This document shows positions 1 through 12,546 of a stretch of 64,000 nucleotides of DNA, one piece after another. Origin of the DNA: Balanoglossus misakiensis (lineage: Eukaryota > Hemichordata). The stretch is taken from NCBI GenBank assembly GCA_040954595.2, contig CM082589.2, positions 1 through 64,000 of the forward strand, read 5' to 3'. A model generated the notes under the pieces. The model was not told the DNA's origin and did not search any database. It worked only from the letters and a program-made list of their open reading frames with translations. How positions within the stretch are numbered: the stretch's first letter is position 1; the number at the start of each line of letters is the position of its first letter. Both the position numbers and the translations under genes were made by a program.

Positions 1-3000
1 GGCCGTAGCCTGGCGTCGAAGGGTTGGGTGTCAGGTTGGCCTTCCACTTCCGGCCGTAGCCTGGCGGTCGAAGGGGTTGGGTGGTCAGGTTGGCCTCCAC
101 TTCCGGCCGTAGCCTGGCGGTCGAAGGGTTGGGTATCTGGTTGGCCTCCACTTCCGGCCGTAGCCTGGCGGTCGAAGGGGTTGGGTATCAGGTTGGCCTC
201 CACTTCCGGCCGTAGCCTGGCGTTCGAAGGGTTGGGTATCAGGTTGGCCTCCACTTCCGGCCGTAGCCTGGCGTTCGAAGGGGTTGGGTATCAGGTTGGC
301 CTCCACTTCCGGCCGTAGCCTGGCGTCGAAGGGGTTGGGTGTCAGGTTGGCCTCCACTTCCGGCCGTAGCCTGGCGTTCGAAGGGGTTGGTGTCAGGTTG
401 GCCTCCTTCCACATCCTGCCGTAGCCTGGCGGTCGAAGGGGTTGGGTGTCAGGTTGGCCTCCACTTCCGGCCGTAGCCTGGCGGTCGAAGGGGTTGGGTG
501 TCAGGTTGGCCTCCACTTCCGGCCGTAGCCTGGCGGTCGAAGGGGTTGGGTGTCAGGTTGGCCTCCACATCCTGCCGTAGCCTGGCGGTCGAAGGGGTTG
601 GGTGTCAGGTTGGCCTCCACTTCCGGCCGTAGCCTGGCGGTCGAAGGGGTTGGGTGTCAGGTTGGCCTCCACTTCCGGCCGTAGCCTGGCGGTCGAAGGG
701 GTTGGGTGTCTGGTTGGCTCCCACTTCCGGCCGTAGCCTGGCGGTCGAAGGGGTTGGGTGTCTGGTTGGCCTCCACTTCCGGCCGTAGCCTGGCGGTCGA
801 AGGGTTGGGTGTCTGGTTGGCCTCCACTTCCGGCCGTAGCCTGGCGGTCGAAGGGGTTGGGTGTCTGGTTGGCCTCCACTTCCGGCCGTAGCCTGGCGGT
901 CGAAGGGGTTGGGTGTCTGGTTGGCCTCCACTTCCGGCCGTAGCCTGGCGGTCGAAGGGGTTGGGTGTCTGGTTGGCCTCCACTTCCGGCCGTAGCCTGG
1001 CGGTCGAAGGGGTTGGGTGTCTGGTTGGCCTCCACTTCCGGCCGTAGCCTGGCGGTCGAAGGGGTTGGGTGTCAGGTTGGCCTCCACTTCCGGCCGTAGC
1101 CTGGCGGTCGAAGGGGTTGGGTATCAGGTTGGCCTCCACTTCCGGCCGTAGCCTGGCGGTCGAAGGGGTTGGGTGTCAGGTTGGCCTCCACTTCCGGCCG
1201 TAGCCTGGCGGTCGAAGGGGTTGGGTGTCAGGTTGGCCTCCACTTCCGGCCGTAGCCTGGCGGTCGAAGGGGTTGGGTGTCAGGTTGGCCTCCACTTCCG
1301 GCCGTAGCCTGGCGGTCGAAGGGGTTGGGTGTCAGGTTGGCCTCCACTTCCGGCCGTAGCCTGGCGGTCGAAGGGGTTGGGTGTCAGGTTGGCCTCCACT
1401 TCCGGCCGTAGCCTGGCGGTCGAAGGGGTTGGGTGTCAGGTTGGCCTCCACTTCCGGCCGTAGCCTGGCGGTCGAAGGGGTTGGGTGTCAGGTTGGCCTC
1501 CACTTCCGGCCGTAGCCTGGCGGTCGAAGGGGTTGGGTGTCAGGTTGGCCTCCACTTCCGGCCGTAGCCTGGCGGTCGAAGGGGTTGGGTGTCAGGTTGG
1601 CCTCCACTTCCGGCCGTAGCCTGGCGGTCGAAGGGGTTGGGTGTCAGGTTGGCCTCCACTTCCGGCCGTAGCCTGGCGGTCGAAGGGGTTGGGTGTCTGG
1701 TTGGCCTCCACTTCCGGCCGTAGCCTGGCGGTCGAAGGGGTTGGGTGTCAGGTTGGCCTCCACTTCCGGCCGTAGCCTGGCGGTCGAAGGGGTTGGGTGT
1801 CAGGTTGGCCTCCACTTCCGGCCGTAGCCTGGCGGTCGAAGGGGTTGGGTGTCAGGTTGGCCTCCACTTCCGGCCGTAGCCTGGCGGTCGAAGGGGTTGG
1901 GTGTCAGGTTGGCCTCCACTTCCGGCCGTAGCCTGGCGGTCGAAGGGGTTGGGTGTCAGGTTGGCCTCCACTTCCGGCCGTAGCCTGGCGGTCGAAGGGG
2001 TTGGGTGTCAGGTTGGCCTCCACTTCCGGCCGTAGCCTGGCGGTCGAAGGGGTTGGGTGTCAGGTTGGCCTCCACTTCCGGCCGTAGCCTGGCGGTCGAA
2101 GGGGTTGGGTGTCAGGTTGGCCTCCACTTCCGGCCGTAGCCTGGCGGTCGAAGGGGTTGGGTGTCAGGTTGGCCTCCACTTCCGGCCGTAGCCTGGCGGT
2201 CGAAGGGGTTGGGTGTCAGGTTGGCCTCCACTTCCGGCCGTAGCCTGGCGGTCGAAGGGGTTGGGTGTCAGGTTGGCCTCCACTTCCGGCCGTAGCCTGG
2301 CGGTCGAAGGGGTTGGGTGTCAGGTTGGCCTCCACTTCCGGCCGTAGCCTGGCGGTCGAAGGGGTTGGGTGTCAGGTTGGCCTCCACTTCCGGCCGTAGC
2401 CTGGCGGTCGAAGGGGTTGGGTGTCAGGTTGGCCTCCACTTCCGGCCGTAGCCTGGCGGTCGAAGGGGTTGGGTGTCAGGTTGGCCTCCACTTCCGGCCG
2501 TAGCCTGGCGGTCGAAGGGGTTGGGTGTCAGGTTGGCCTCCACTTCCGGCCGTAGCCTGGCGGTCGAAGGGGTTGGGTGTCAGGTTGGCCTCCACTTCCG
2601 GCCGTAGCCTGGCGGTCGAAGGGGTTGGGTGTCAGGTTGGCCTCCACTTCCGGCCGTAGCCTGGCGGTCGAAGGGGTTGGGTGTCAGGTTGGCCTCCACT
2701 TCCGGCCGTAGCCTGGCGGTCGAAGGGGTTGGGTGTCAGGTTGGCCTCCACTTCCGGCCGTAGCCTGGCGGTCGAAGGGGTTGGGTGTCAGGTTGGCCTC
2801 CACTTCCGGCCGTAGCCTGGCGGTCGAAGGGGTTGGGTGTCAGGTTGGCCTCCACTTCCGGCCGTAGCCTGGCGGTCGAAGGGGTTGGGTGTCAGGTTGG
2901 CCTCCACTTCCGGCCGTAGCCTGGCGGTCGAAGGGGTTGGGTGTCAGGTTGGCCTCCACTTCCGGCCGTAGCCTGGCGGTCGAAGGGGTTGGGTGTCAGG

Positions 3001-4111
3001 TTGGCCTCCACTTCCGGCCGTAGCCTGGCGGTCGAAGGGGTTGGGTGTCAGGTTGGCCTCCACTTCCGGCCGTAGCCTGGCGGTCGAAGGGGTTGGGTGT
3101 CAGGTTGGCCTCCACTTCCGGCCGTAGCCTGGCGGTCGAAGGGGTTGGGTGTCAGGTTGGCCTCCACTTCCGGCCGTAGCCTGGCGGTCGAAGGGGTTGG
3201 GTGTCAGGTTGGCCTCCACTTCCGGCCGTAGCCTGGCGGTCGAAGGGGTTGGGTGTCAGGTTGGCCTCCACTTCCGGCCGTAGCCTGGCGGTCGAAGGGG
3301 TTGGGTGTCAGGTTGGCCTCCACTTCCGGCCGTAGCCTGGCGGTCGAAGGGGTTGGGTGTCAGGTTGGCCTCCACTTCCGGCCGTAGCCTGGCGGTCGAA
3401 GGGGTTGGGTGTCAGGTTGGCCTCCACTTCCGGCCGTAGCCTGGCGGTCGAAGGGGTTGGGTGTCAGGTTGGCCTCCACTTCCGGCCGTAGCCTGGCGGT
3501 CGAAGGGGTTGGGTGTCAGGTTGGCCTCCACTTCCGGCCGTAGCCTGGCGGTCGAAGGGGTTGGGTGTCAGGTTGGCCTCCACTTCCGGCCGTAGCCTGG
3601 CGGTCGAAGGGGTTGGGTGTCAGGTTGGCCTCCACTTCCGGCCGTAGCCTGGCGGTCGAAGGGGTTGGGTGTCAGGTTGGCCTCCACTTCCGGCCGTAGC
3701 CTGGCGGTCGAAGGGGTTGGGTGTCAGGTTGGCCTCCACTTCCGGCCGTAGCCTGGCGGTCGAAGGGGTTGGGTGTCAGGTTGGCCTCCACTTCCGGCCG
3801 TAGCCTGGCGGTCGAAGGGGTTGGGTGTCAGGTTGGCCTCCACTTCCGGCCGTAGCCTGGCGGTCGAAGGGGTTGGGTGTCAGGTTGGCCTCCACTTCCG
3901 GCCGTAGCCTGGCGGTCGAAGGGGTTGGGTGTCAGGTTGGCCTCCACTTCCGGCCGTAGCCTGGCGGTCGAAGGGGTTGGGTGTCAGGTTGGCCTCCACT
4001 TCCGGCCGTAGCCTGGCGGTCGAAGGGGTTGGGTGTCAGGTTGGCCTCCACTTCCGGCCGTAGCCTGGCGGTCGAAGGGGTTGGGTGTCAGGTTGGCCTC
4101 CACTTCCGGCC

Positions 4112-6462
4112 GCTAGCCTGGCGGTCGAAGGGGTTGGGTGTCAGGTTGGCCTCCACTTCCGGCCGCAGCCTGGCGGTCGAAGGGGTTGGGTGTCAGGTTG
4201 GCCTCCACTTCCGGCCGCAGCCTGGCGGTCGAAGGGGGTTGGGTGTCAGGTTGGCCTCCACTTCCGGCCGCAGCCTGGCGGTCGAAGGGGTTGGGTGTCA
4301 GGTTGGCCTCCACTTCCGGCCGCAGCCTGGCGGTCGAAGGGGGTTGGGTGTCAGGTTGGCCTCCACTTCCGGCCGCAGCCTGGCGGTCGAAGGGGGTTGG
4401 GTGTCAGGTTGGCCTCCACTTCCGGCCGCAGCCTGGCGGTCGAAGGGGGTTGGGTGTCAGGTTGGCCTCCACTTCCGGCCGCAGCCTGGCGGTCGAAGGG
4501 GGTTGGGTGTCAGGTTGGCCTCCACTTCCGGCCGCAGCCTGGCGGTCGAAGGGGGTTGGGTGTCAGGTTGGCCTCCACTTCCGGCCGCAGCCTGGCGGTC
4601 GAAGGGGGTTGGGTGTCAGGTTGGCCTCCACTTCCGGCCGCAGCCTGGCGGTCGAAGGGGGTTGGGTGTCAGGTTGGCCTCCACTTCCGGCCGCAGCCTG
4701 GCGGTCGAAGGGGGTTGGGTGTCAGGTTGGCCTCCACTTCCGGCCGCAGCCTGGCGGTCGAAGGGGGTTGGGTGTCAGGTTGGCCTCCACTTCCGGCCGC
4801 AGCCTGGCGGTCGAAGGGGTTGGGTGTCAGGTTGGCCTCCACTTCCGGCCGCAGCCTGGCGGTCGAAGGGGGTTGGGTGTCAGGTTGGCCTCCACTTCCG
4901 GCCGCAGCCTGGCGGTCGAAGGGGTTGGGTGTCAGGTTGGCCTCCACTTCCGGCCGCAGCCTGGCGGTCGAAGGGGTTGGGTGTCAGGTTGGCCTCCACT
5001 TCCGGCCGCAGCCTGGCGGTCGAAGGGGTTGGGTGTCAGGTTGGCCTCCACTTCCGGCCGCAGCCTGGCGGTCGAAGGGGTTGGGTGTCAGGTTGGCCTC
5101 CACTTCCGGCCGCAGCCTGGCGGTCGAAGGGGTTGGGTGTCAGGTTGGCCTCCACTTCCGGCCGCAGCCTGGCGGTCGAAGGGGGTTGGGTGTCAGGTTG
5201 GCCTCCACTTCCGGCCGCAGCCTGGCGGTCGAAGGGGTTGGGTGTCAGGTTGGCCTCCACTTCCGGCCGCAGCCTGGCGGTCGAAGGGGGTTGGGTGTCA
5301 GGTTGGCCTCCACTTCCGGCCGCAGCCTGGCGGTCGAAGGGGTTGGGTGTCAGGTTGGCCTCCACTTCCGGCCGCAGCCTGGCGGTCGAAGGGGTTGGGT
5401 GTCAGGTTGGCCTCCACTTCCGGCCGCAGCCTGGCGGTCGAAGGGGTTGGGTGTCAGGTTGGCCTCCACTTCCGGCCGCAGCCTGGCGGTCGAAGGGGTT
5501 GGGTGTCAGGTTGGCCTCCACTTCCGGCCGCAGCCTGGCGGTCGAAGGGGTTGGGTGTCAGGTTGGCCTCCACTTCCGGCCGCAGCCTGGCGGTCGAAGG
5601 GGTTGGGTGTCAGGTTGGCCTCCACTTCCGGCCGCAGCCTGGCGGTCGAAGGGGTTGGGTGTCAGGTTGGCCTCCACTTCCGGCCGCAGCCTGGCGGTCG
5701 AAGGGGTTGGGTGTCAGGTTGGCCTCCACTTCCGGCCGCAGCCTGGCGGTCGAAGGGGTTGGGTGTCAGGTTGGCCTCCACTTCCGGCCGCAGCCTGGCG
5801 GTCGAAGGGGTTGGGTGTCAGGTTGGCCTCCACTTCCGGCCGCAGCCTGGCGGTCGAAGGGGTTGGGTGTCAGGTTGGCCTCCACTTCCGGCCGCAGCCT
5901 GGCGGTCGAAGGGGTTGGGTGTCAGGTTGGCCTCCACTTCCGGCCGCAGCCTGGCGGTCGAAGGGGTTGGGTGTCAGGTTGGCCTCCACTTCCGGCCGCA
6001 GCCTGGCGGTCGAAGGGGTTGGGTGTCAGGTTGGCCTCCACTTCCGGCCGCAGCCTGGCGGTCGAAGGGGTTGGGTGTCAGGTTGGCCTCCACTTCCGGC
6101 CGCAGCCTGGCGGTCGAAGGGGTTGGGTGTCAGGTTGGCCTCCACTTCCGGCCGCAGCCTGGCGGTCGAAGGGGTTGGGTGTCAGGTTGGCCTCCACTTC
6201 CGGCCGCAGCCTGGCGGTCGAAGGGGTTGGGTGTCAGGTTGGCCTCCACTTCCGGCCGCAGCCTGGCGGTCGAAGGGGTTGGGTGTCAGGTTGGCCTCCA
6301 CTTCCGGCCGCAGCCTGGCGGTCGAAGGGGTTGGGTGTCAGGTTGGCCTCCACTTCCGGCCGCAGCCTGGCGGTCGAAGGGGTTGGGTGTCAGGTTGGCC
6401 TCCACTTCCGGCCGCAGCCTGGCGGTCGAAGGGGTTGGGTGTCAGGTTGGCCTCCACTTCCG
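4112..6462. repeat. GCAG-variant block inside array A1
   Basis: From the unit near 4164 to about 6415 every copy reads GGCCGCAGCC instead of GGCCGTAGCC. Copies between about 4220 and 4790 mostly carry the extra G (53 bp). At 4111-4116 a single boundary copy reads GGCCGCTAGCC, combining both variants. The flanking copies return to GTAGCC. This is a block expanded from one mutant copy. Confidence 0.9.
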
Positions 6463-8849
6463 GCCGTAGCCTGGCGGTCGAAGGGGTTGGGTGTCAGGTT
6501 GGCCTCCACTTCCGGCCGTAGCCTGGCGGTCGAAGGGGTTGGGTGTCAGGTTGGCCTCCACTTCCGGCCGTAGCCTGGCGGTCGAAGGGGTTGGGTGTCA
6601 GGTTGGCCTCCACTTCCGGCCGTAGCCTGGCGGTCGAAGGGGTTGGGTGTCAGGTTGGCCTCCACTTCCGGCCGTAGCCTGGCGGTCGAAGGGGTTGGGT
6701 GTCAGGTTGGCCTCCACTTCCGGCCGTAGCCTGGCGGTCGAAGGGGTTGGGTGTCAGGTTGGCCTCCACTTCCGGCCGTAGCCTGGCGGTCGAAGGGGTT
6801 GGGTGTCAGGTTGGCCTCCACTTCCGGCCGTAGCCTGGCGGTCGAAGGGGTTGGGTGTCAGGTTGGCCTCCACTTCCGGCCGTAGCCTGGCGGTCGAAGG
6901 GGTTGGGTGTCAGGTTGGCCTCCACTTCCGGCCGTAGCCTGGCGGTCGAAGGGGTTGGGTGTCAGGTTGGCCTCCACTTCCGGCCGTAGCCTGGCGGTCG
7001 AAGGGGTTGGGTGTCAGGTTGGCCTCCACTTCCGGCCGTAGCCTGGCGGTCGAAGGGGTTGGGTGTCAGGTTGGCCTCCACTTCCGGCCGTAGCCTGGCG
7101 GTCGAAGGGGTTGGGTGTCAGGTTGGCCTCCACTTCCGGCCGTAGCCTGGCGGTCGAAGGGGTTGGGTGTCAGGTTGGCCTCCACTTCCGGCCGTAGCCT
7201 GGCGGTCGAAGGGGTTGGGTGTCAGGTTGGCCTCCACTTCCGGCCGTAGCCTGGCGGTCGAAGGGGTTGGGTGTCAGGTTGGCCTCCACTTCCGGCCGTA
7301 GCCTGGCGGTCGAAGGGGTTGGGTGTCAGGTTGGCCTCCACTTCCGGCCGTAGCCTGGCGGTCGAAGGGGTTGGGTGTCAGGTTGGCCTCCACTTCCGGC
7401 CGTAGCCTGGCGGTCGAAGGGGTTGGGTGTCAGGTTGGCCTCCACTTCCGGCCGTAGCCTGGCGGTCGAAGGGGTTGGGTGTCAGGTTGGCCTCCACTTC
7501 CGGCCGTAGCCTGGCGGTCGAAGGGGTTGGGTGTCAGGTTGGCCTCCACTTCCGGCCGTAGCCTGGCGGTCGAAGGGGTTGGGTGTCAGGTTGGCCTCCA
7601 CTTCCGGCCGTAGCCTGGCGGTCGAAGGGGTTGGGTGTCAGGTTGGCCTCCACTTCCGGCCGTAGCCTGGCGGTCGAAGGGGTTGGGTGTCAGGTTGGCC
7701 TCCACTTCCGGCCGTAGCCTGGCGGTCGAAGGGGTTGGGTGTCAGGTTGGCCTCCACTTCCGGCCGTAGCCTGGCGGTCGAAGGGTTGGGTGTCAGGTTG
7801 GCCTCCACTTCCGGCCGTAGCCTGGCGGTCGAAGGGGTTGGGTGTCAGGTTGGCCTCCACTTCCGGCCGTAGCCTGGCGGTCGAAGGGGTTGGGTGTCAG
7901 GTTGGCCTCCACTTCCGGCCGTAGCCTGGCGGTCGAAGGGGTTGGGTGTCAGGTTGGCCTCCACTTCCGGCCGTAGCCTGGCGGTCGAAGGGGTTGGGTG
8001 TCAGGTTGGCCTCCACTTCCGGCCGTAGCCTGGCGGTCGAAGGGGTTGGGTGTCAGGTTGGCCTCCACTTCCGGCCGTAGCCTGGCGGTCGAAGGGGTTG
8101 GGTGTCAGGTTGGCCTCCACTTCCGGCCGTAGCCTGGCGGTCGAAGGGGTTGGGTGTCAGGTTGGCCTCCACTTCCGGCCGTAGCCTGGCGGTCGAAGGG
8201 GTTGGGTGTCAGGTTGGCCTCCACTTCCGGCCGTAGCCTGGCGGTCGAAGGGGTTGGGTGTCAGGTTGGCCTCCACTTCCGGCCGTAGCCTGGCGGTCGA
8301 AGGGGTTGGGTGTCAGGTTGGCCTCCACTTCCGGCCGTAGCCTGGCGGTCGAAGGGGTTGGGTGTCAGGTTGGCCTCCACTTCCGGCCGTAGCCTGGCGG
8401 TCGAAGGGGTTGGGTGTCAGGTTGGCCTCCACTTCCGGCCGTAGCCTGGCGGTCGAAGGGGTTGGGTGTCAGGTTGGCCTCCACTTCCGGCCGTAGCCTG
8501 GCGGTCGAAGGGGTTGGGTGTCAGGTTGGCCTCCACTTCCGGCCGTAGCCTGGCGGTCGAAGGGGTTGGGTGTCAGGTTGGCCTCCACTTCCGGCCGTAG
8601 CCTGGCGGTCGAAGGGGTTGGGTGTCAGGTTGGCCTCCACTTCCGGCCGTAGCCTGGCGGTCGAAGGGGTTGGGTGTCAGGTTGGCCTCCACTTCCGGCC
8701 GTAGCCTGGCGGTCGAAGGGGTTGGGTGTCAGGTTGGCCTCCACTTCCGGCCGTAGCCTGGCGGTCGAAGGGGGTTGGGTGTCAGGTTGGCCTCCACTTC
8801 CGGCCGTAGCCTGGCGGTCGAGGGGTTGGGTGTCAGGTTGGCCTCCACT

Positions 8850-10432
8850 TCCGGCCGCAGCCTGGCGGTCGAGGGGGTTGGGTATCAGGTTGGCCTCCAC
8901 TTCCGGCCGCAGCCTGGCGGTCGAGGGGGTTGGGTATCAGGTTGGCCTCCACTTCCGGCCGCAGCCTGGCGGTCGAAGGGGGTTGGGTATCAGGTTGGCC
9001 TCCACTTCCGGCCGCAGCCTGGCGGTCGAAGGGGGTTGGGTATCAGGTTGGCCTCCACTTCCGGCCGCAGCCTGGCGGTCGAAGGGGGTTGGGTATCAGG
9101 TTGGCCTCCACTTCCGGCCGCAGCCTGGCGGTCGAAGGGGGTTGGGTATCAGGTTGGCCTCCACTTCCGGCCGCAGCCTGGCGGTCGAAGGGGGTTGGGT
9201 ATCAGGTTGGCCTCCACTTCCGGCCGCAGCCTGGCGGTCGAAGGGGGTTGGGTATCAGGTTGGCCTCCACTTCCGGCCGCAGCCTGGCGGTCGAAGGGGG
9301 TTGGGTATCAGGTTGGCCTCCACTTCCGGCCGCAGCCTGGCGGTCGAAGGGGGTTGGGTATCAGGTTGGCCTCCACTTCCGGCCGCAGCCTGGCGGTCGA
9401 AGGGGGTTGGGTATCAGGTTGGCCTCCACTTCCGGCCGCAGCCTGGCGGTCGAAGGGGGTTGGGTATCAGGTTGGCCTCCACTTCCGGCCGCAGCCTGGC
9501 GGTCGAAGGGGGTTGGGTATCAGGTTGGCCTCCACTTCCGGCCGCAGCCTGGCGGTCGAAGGGGGTTGGGTATCAGGTTGGCCTCCACTTCCGGCCGCAG
9601 CCTGGCGGTCGAAGGGGGTTGGGTATCAGGTTGGCCTCCACTTCCGGCCGCAGCCTGGCGGTCGAAGGGGGTTGGGTATCAGGTTGGCCTCCACTTCCGG
9701 CCGCAGCCTGGCGGTCGAAGGGGGTTGGGTATCAGGTTGGCCTCCACTTCCGGCCGCAGCCTGGCGGTCGAAGGGGGTTGGGTATCAGGTTGGCCTCCAC
9801 TTCCGGCCGCAGCCTGGCGGTCGAAGGGGGTTGGGTATCAGGTTGGCCTCCACTTCCGGCCGCAGCCTGGCGGTCGAAGGGGGTTGGGTATCAGGTTGGC
9901 CTCCACTTCCGGCCGCAGCCTGGCGGTCGAAGGGGGTTGGGTATCAGGTTGGCCTCCACTTCCGGCCGCAGCCTGGCGGTCGAAGGGGGTTGGGTATCAG
10001 GTTGGCCTCCACTTCCGGCCGCAGCCTGGCGGTCGAAGGGGGTTGGGTATCAGGTTGGCCTCCACTTCCGGCCGCAGCCTGGCGGTCGAAGGGGGTTGGG
10101 TATCAGGTTGGCCTCCACTTCCGGCCGCAGCCTGGCGGTCGAAGGGGGTTGGGTATCAGGTTGGCCTCCACTTCCGGCCGCAGCCTGGCGGTCGAAGGGG
10201 GTTGGGTATCAGGTTGGCCTCCACTTCCGGCCGCAGCCTGGCGGTCGAAGGGGGTTGGGTATCAGGTTGGCCTCCACTTCCGGCCGCAGCCTGGCGGTCG
10301 AAGGGGGTTGGGTATCAGGTTGGCCTCCACTTCCGGCCGCAGCCTGGCGGTCGAAGGGGTTGGGTATCAGGTTGGCCTCCACTTCCGGCCGCAGCCTGGC
10401 GGTCGAAGGGGTTGGGTATCAGGTTGGCCCCC
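8850..10432. repeat. GCAG/GGGTATC 53-bp block inside array A1
   Basis: This second GCAGCC block differs from the first in also carrying GGGTATC and, in nearly every copy, the five-G 53-bp form. At its right end the array goes back to GTAGCC while keeping GGGTATC, up to the junction with array B. The near-identity of these roughly 28 copies suggests recent expansion. Confidence 0.9.
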
Positions 10433-10605
10433 ACTTCCGGCCGTAGCCTGGCGGTCGACGGGGTTGGGTATCAGGTTGGCCCCCACTTCCGGCCGTAGCC
10501 TGGCGGTCGAAGGGGTTGGGTATCAGGTTGGCCCCCACTTCCGGCCGTAGCCTGGCGGTCGAAGGGGTTGGGTATCTGGTTGGCCTCCACTTCCGGCCGT
10601 AGCCT

Positions 10606-11774
10606 GGCGGACTTCCGGTCGTAACGGCGCGGTGAATCTGGGCCAAGTTGCCAGCGACTTCCGGTCGTGACGGTGCGGTGAATCCGGGCCAAGTTGCCAG
10701 CGACTTCCGGTCGTAACAGCGCGGTGAATCCGGGCCAAGTTGCCGGCGACTTCCTGTGAATCCGGGCCAAGTTGCGGCGACTTCCGGTCGTAATGGCGCG
10801 GTGAATCTGGGCCAAGTTGCCGGCGACTTCCTGTGAATCCGGGCCAAGTTGGGGTGAGTTCCGGTGGTAACGGCGCGGTGAATCCAGGCCAAGTTCCCGG
10901 AGACTTCCGTTCGTAATGGCGTGGAGAATCCGGGCCAAGTTGCCGGCGACTTCCGGTCGTAACGGCCAAGTTGCGGCGACTTCCGGTCGTAACGGCGCGG
11001 TGAATCTGGGCCATGTTGCCGGCGACTTCCTGTGGTAATGGCGCGGTGAATCTGGGCCAAGTTGATGGCGACTTCCTGTGAATCCGGGCCAAGTTGCGGC
11101 GACTTCCGGTCGTAACAGCGCGGTGAATTCGGGCCAAGTTGCCGGCGACTTCCGGTCGTAACGGCGCGGTGAATCAGGGCCAAGTTGCGGCGACTTCCGG
11201 TCGTAACGGCGCGGTGAATCCAGGCCAAGTTGCCGGCGACTTCCTGTCGTAATGGCGCGGTGAATCTGGGCAAAGTTGCCGGCGACTTCCGGTTGTAACG
11301 GCGCGGTGAATCTGGTCCAAGTTGCCGTTGATTTCCTGTGGTAACGGCGCGGTGAATCTGGGCCAAGTTGATGGCGACTTCCTGTGAATCCGGGCCAAGT
11401 TGCCGGCGACTTCCGGTGGTAATGGCGCGGTGAAACTGAGCCAAGTTGCCGGCGACTTCCTGTCGTAACGGCGCGGTGAATCTGGGCAAAGTTGCCGGCG
11501 ACTTCCGGTCGAAACGGCGCGGTGAATCCGGGCCAAGTTGATGGCGACTTCCTGTGAATCCGGGCCAAGTTGCCGGCGACTTCCTGTCGTAACGGCGCGG
11601 TGAATCTGGGCCAAGTTGCCGGCGACTTCCGGTCGTGACGGTGCGGTGAATCCGGGCCAAGTTGCCGCAACCTTCCTGTGAATCCGGGCCAAGTTGCCGG
11701 CGACTTCCGGTCGTAACGGCGCGGTGAATCAGGGCCAAGTTGCCAGCGACTTCCTGTGAATCAGGGCCAAGTTG
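10606..11774. repeat. Minisatellite array B1, 46/32-bp units
   Basis: Tandem units start with ACTTCCGGTCGTAACGGCGC and continue GGTGAATCTGGGCCAAGTTG, then CCGGCG, for 46 bp in total. A 32-bp form (ACTTCCTGTGAATCC...) lacks the 14-bp stretch between TGT and GAATC. The segment sits between two array A blocks. It joins A at the left through AGCCTGGCGG|ACTTCCGG and at the right through CCAAGTTGCGG|TTGGGTATC. Its left part is nearly the same as the start of array B2. Confidence 0.95.
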
Positions 11775-12546
11775 CGGTTGGGTATCAGGTTGGCCTCCAC
11801 TTACGGCCGCAGCCTGGCGGTCGAAGGGGGTTGGGTATCAGGTTGGCCTCCACTTCCGGCCGCAGCCTGGCGGTCGAAGGGGGTTGGGTATCAGGTTGGC
11901 CTCCACTTCCGGCCGTAGCCTGGCGGTCGAAGGGGGTTGGGTATCAGGTTGGCCTCCACTTCCGGCCGTAGCCTGGCGGTCGAAGGGGTTGGGTATCAGG
12001 TTGGCCTCCACTTCCGGCCGTAGCCTGGCGGTCGAAGGGGTTGGGTATCAGGTTGGCCCCCACTTCCGGCCGTAGCCTGGCGGTCGAAGGGGTTGGGTAT
12101 CAGGTTGGCCTCCACTTCCGGCCGTAGCCTGGCGGTCGAAGGGGTTGGGTATCAGGTTGGCCTCCACTTCCGGCCGTAGCCTGGCGGTCGAAGGGGTTGG
12201 GTATCAGGTTGGCCTCCACTTCCGGCCGTAGCCTGGCGGTCGAAGGGGTTGGGTATCAGGTTGGCCTCCACTTCCGGCCGTAGCCTGGCGGTCGAAGGGG
12301 TTGGGTATCAGGTTGGCCTCCACTTCCGGCCGTAGCCTGGCGGTCGAAGGGGTTGGGTATCAGGTTGGCCTCCACTTCCGGCCGTAGCCTGGCGGTCGAA
12401 GGGGTTGGGTATCTGGTTGGCCTCCACTTCCGGCCGTAGCCTGGCGGTCGAAGGGGTTGGGTATCTGGTTGGCCTCCACTTCCGGCCGTAGCCTGGCGGT
12501 CGAAGGGGTTGGGTATCTGGTTGGCCTCCACTTCCGGCCGTAGCCT
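11775..12546. repeat. Minisatellite array A2
   Basis: About 15 copies of the 52/53-bp unit A, all with GGGTATC. The first copies read GCAGCC with five G (53 bp) and later ones GTAGCC with four G. The last three carry TCTGG. The order matches the right end of array A1, so this is probably a duplicated copy of that end. Confidence 0.95.

Larger units (their letters stand above)
1..10605. repeat. Minisatellite array A1, 52/53-bp unit
   Basis: About 200 head-to-tail copies of a 52-bp unit whose core reads GGCCGTAGCCTGGCGGTCGA, followed by AGGGGTTGGG, TGTCAGGTTG and GCCTCCACTTCC. Copies are nearly identical in the middle and more varied in the first kilobase. Diagnostic variants come in blocks: GTAGCC or GCAGCC, GGGTGTC or GGGTATC, TCTGG or TCAGG, and four or five G after GAA (52 or 53 bp). 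The unit lacks stops in several frames, so the array shows overlapping open frames up to 846 codons on the plus strand. These are repeat artefacts with no gene-like composition. Runs of G lie consistently on the plus strand. Confidence 0.97.

Noticed and set aside
3981-6573. Plus-strand open frames of 794-846 codons in array A
   Set aside because: Three overlapping frames are equally open, because the 52-bp unit has no stops in the phases it visits. There is no start context, codon bias or non-repeat sequence.
8674-10550. Plus-strand open frames of 522-591 codons at the right end of array A1
   Set aside because: Same artefact: 52/53-bp units cycling through stop-free frames.
1-10605. CRISPR-like array
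   Set aside because: There are no unique spacers, the units are contiguous and identical, and the DNA is eukaryotic with no cas genes.
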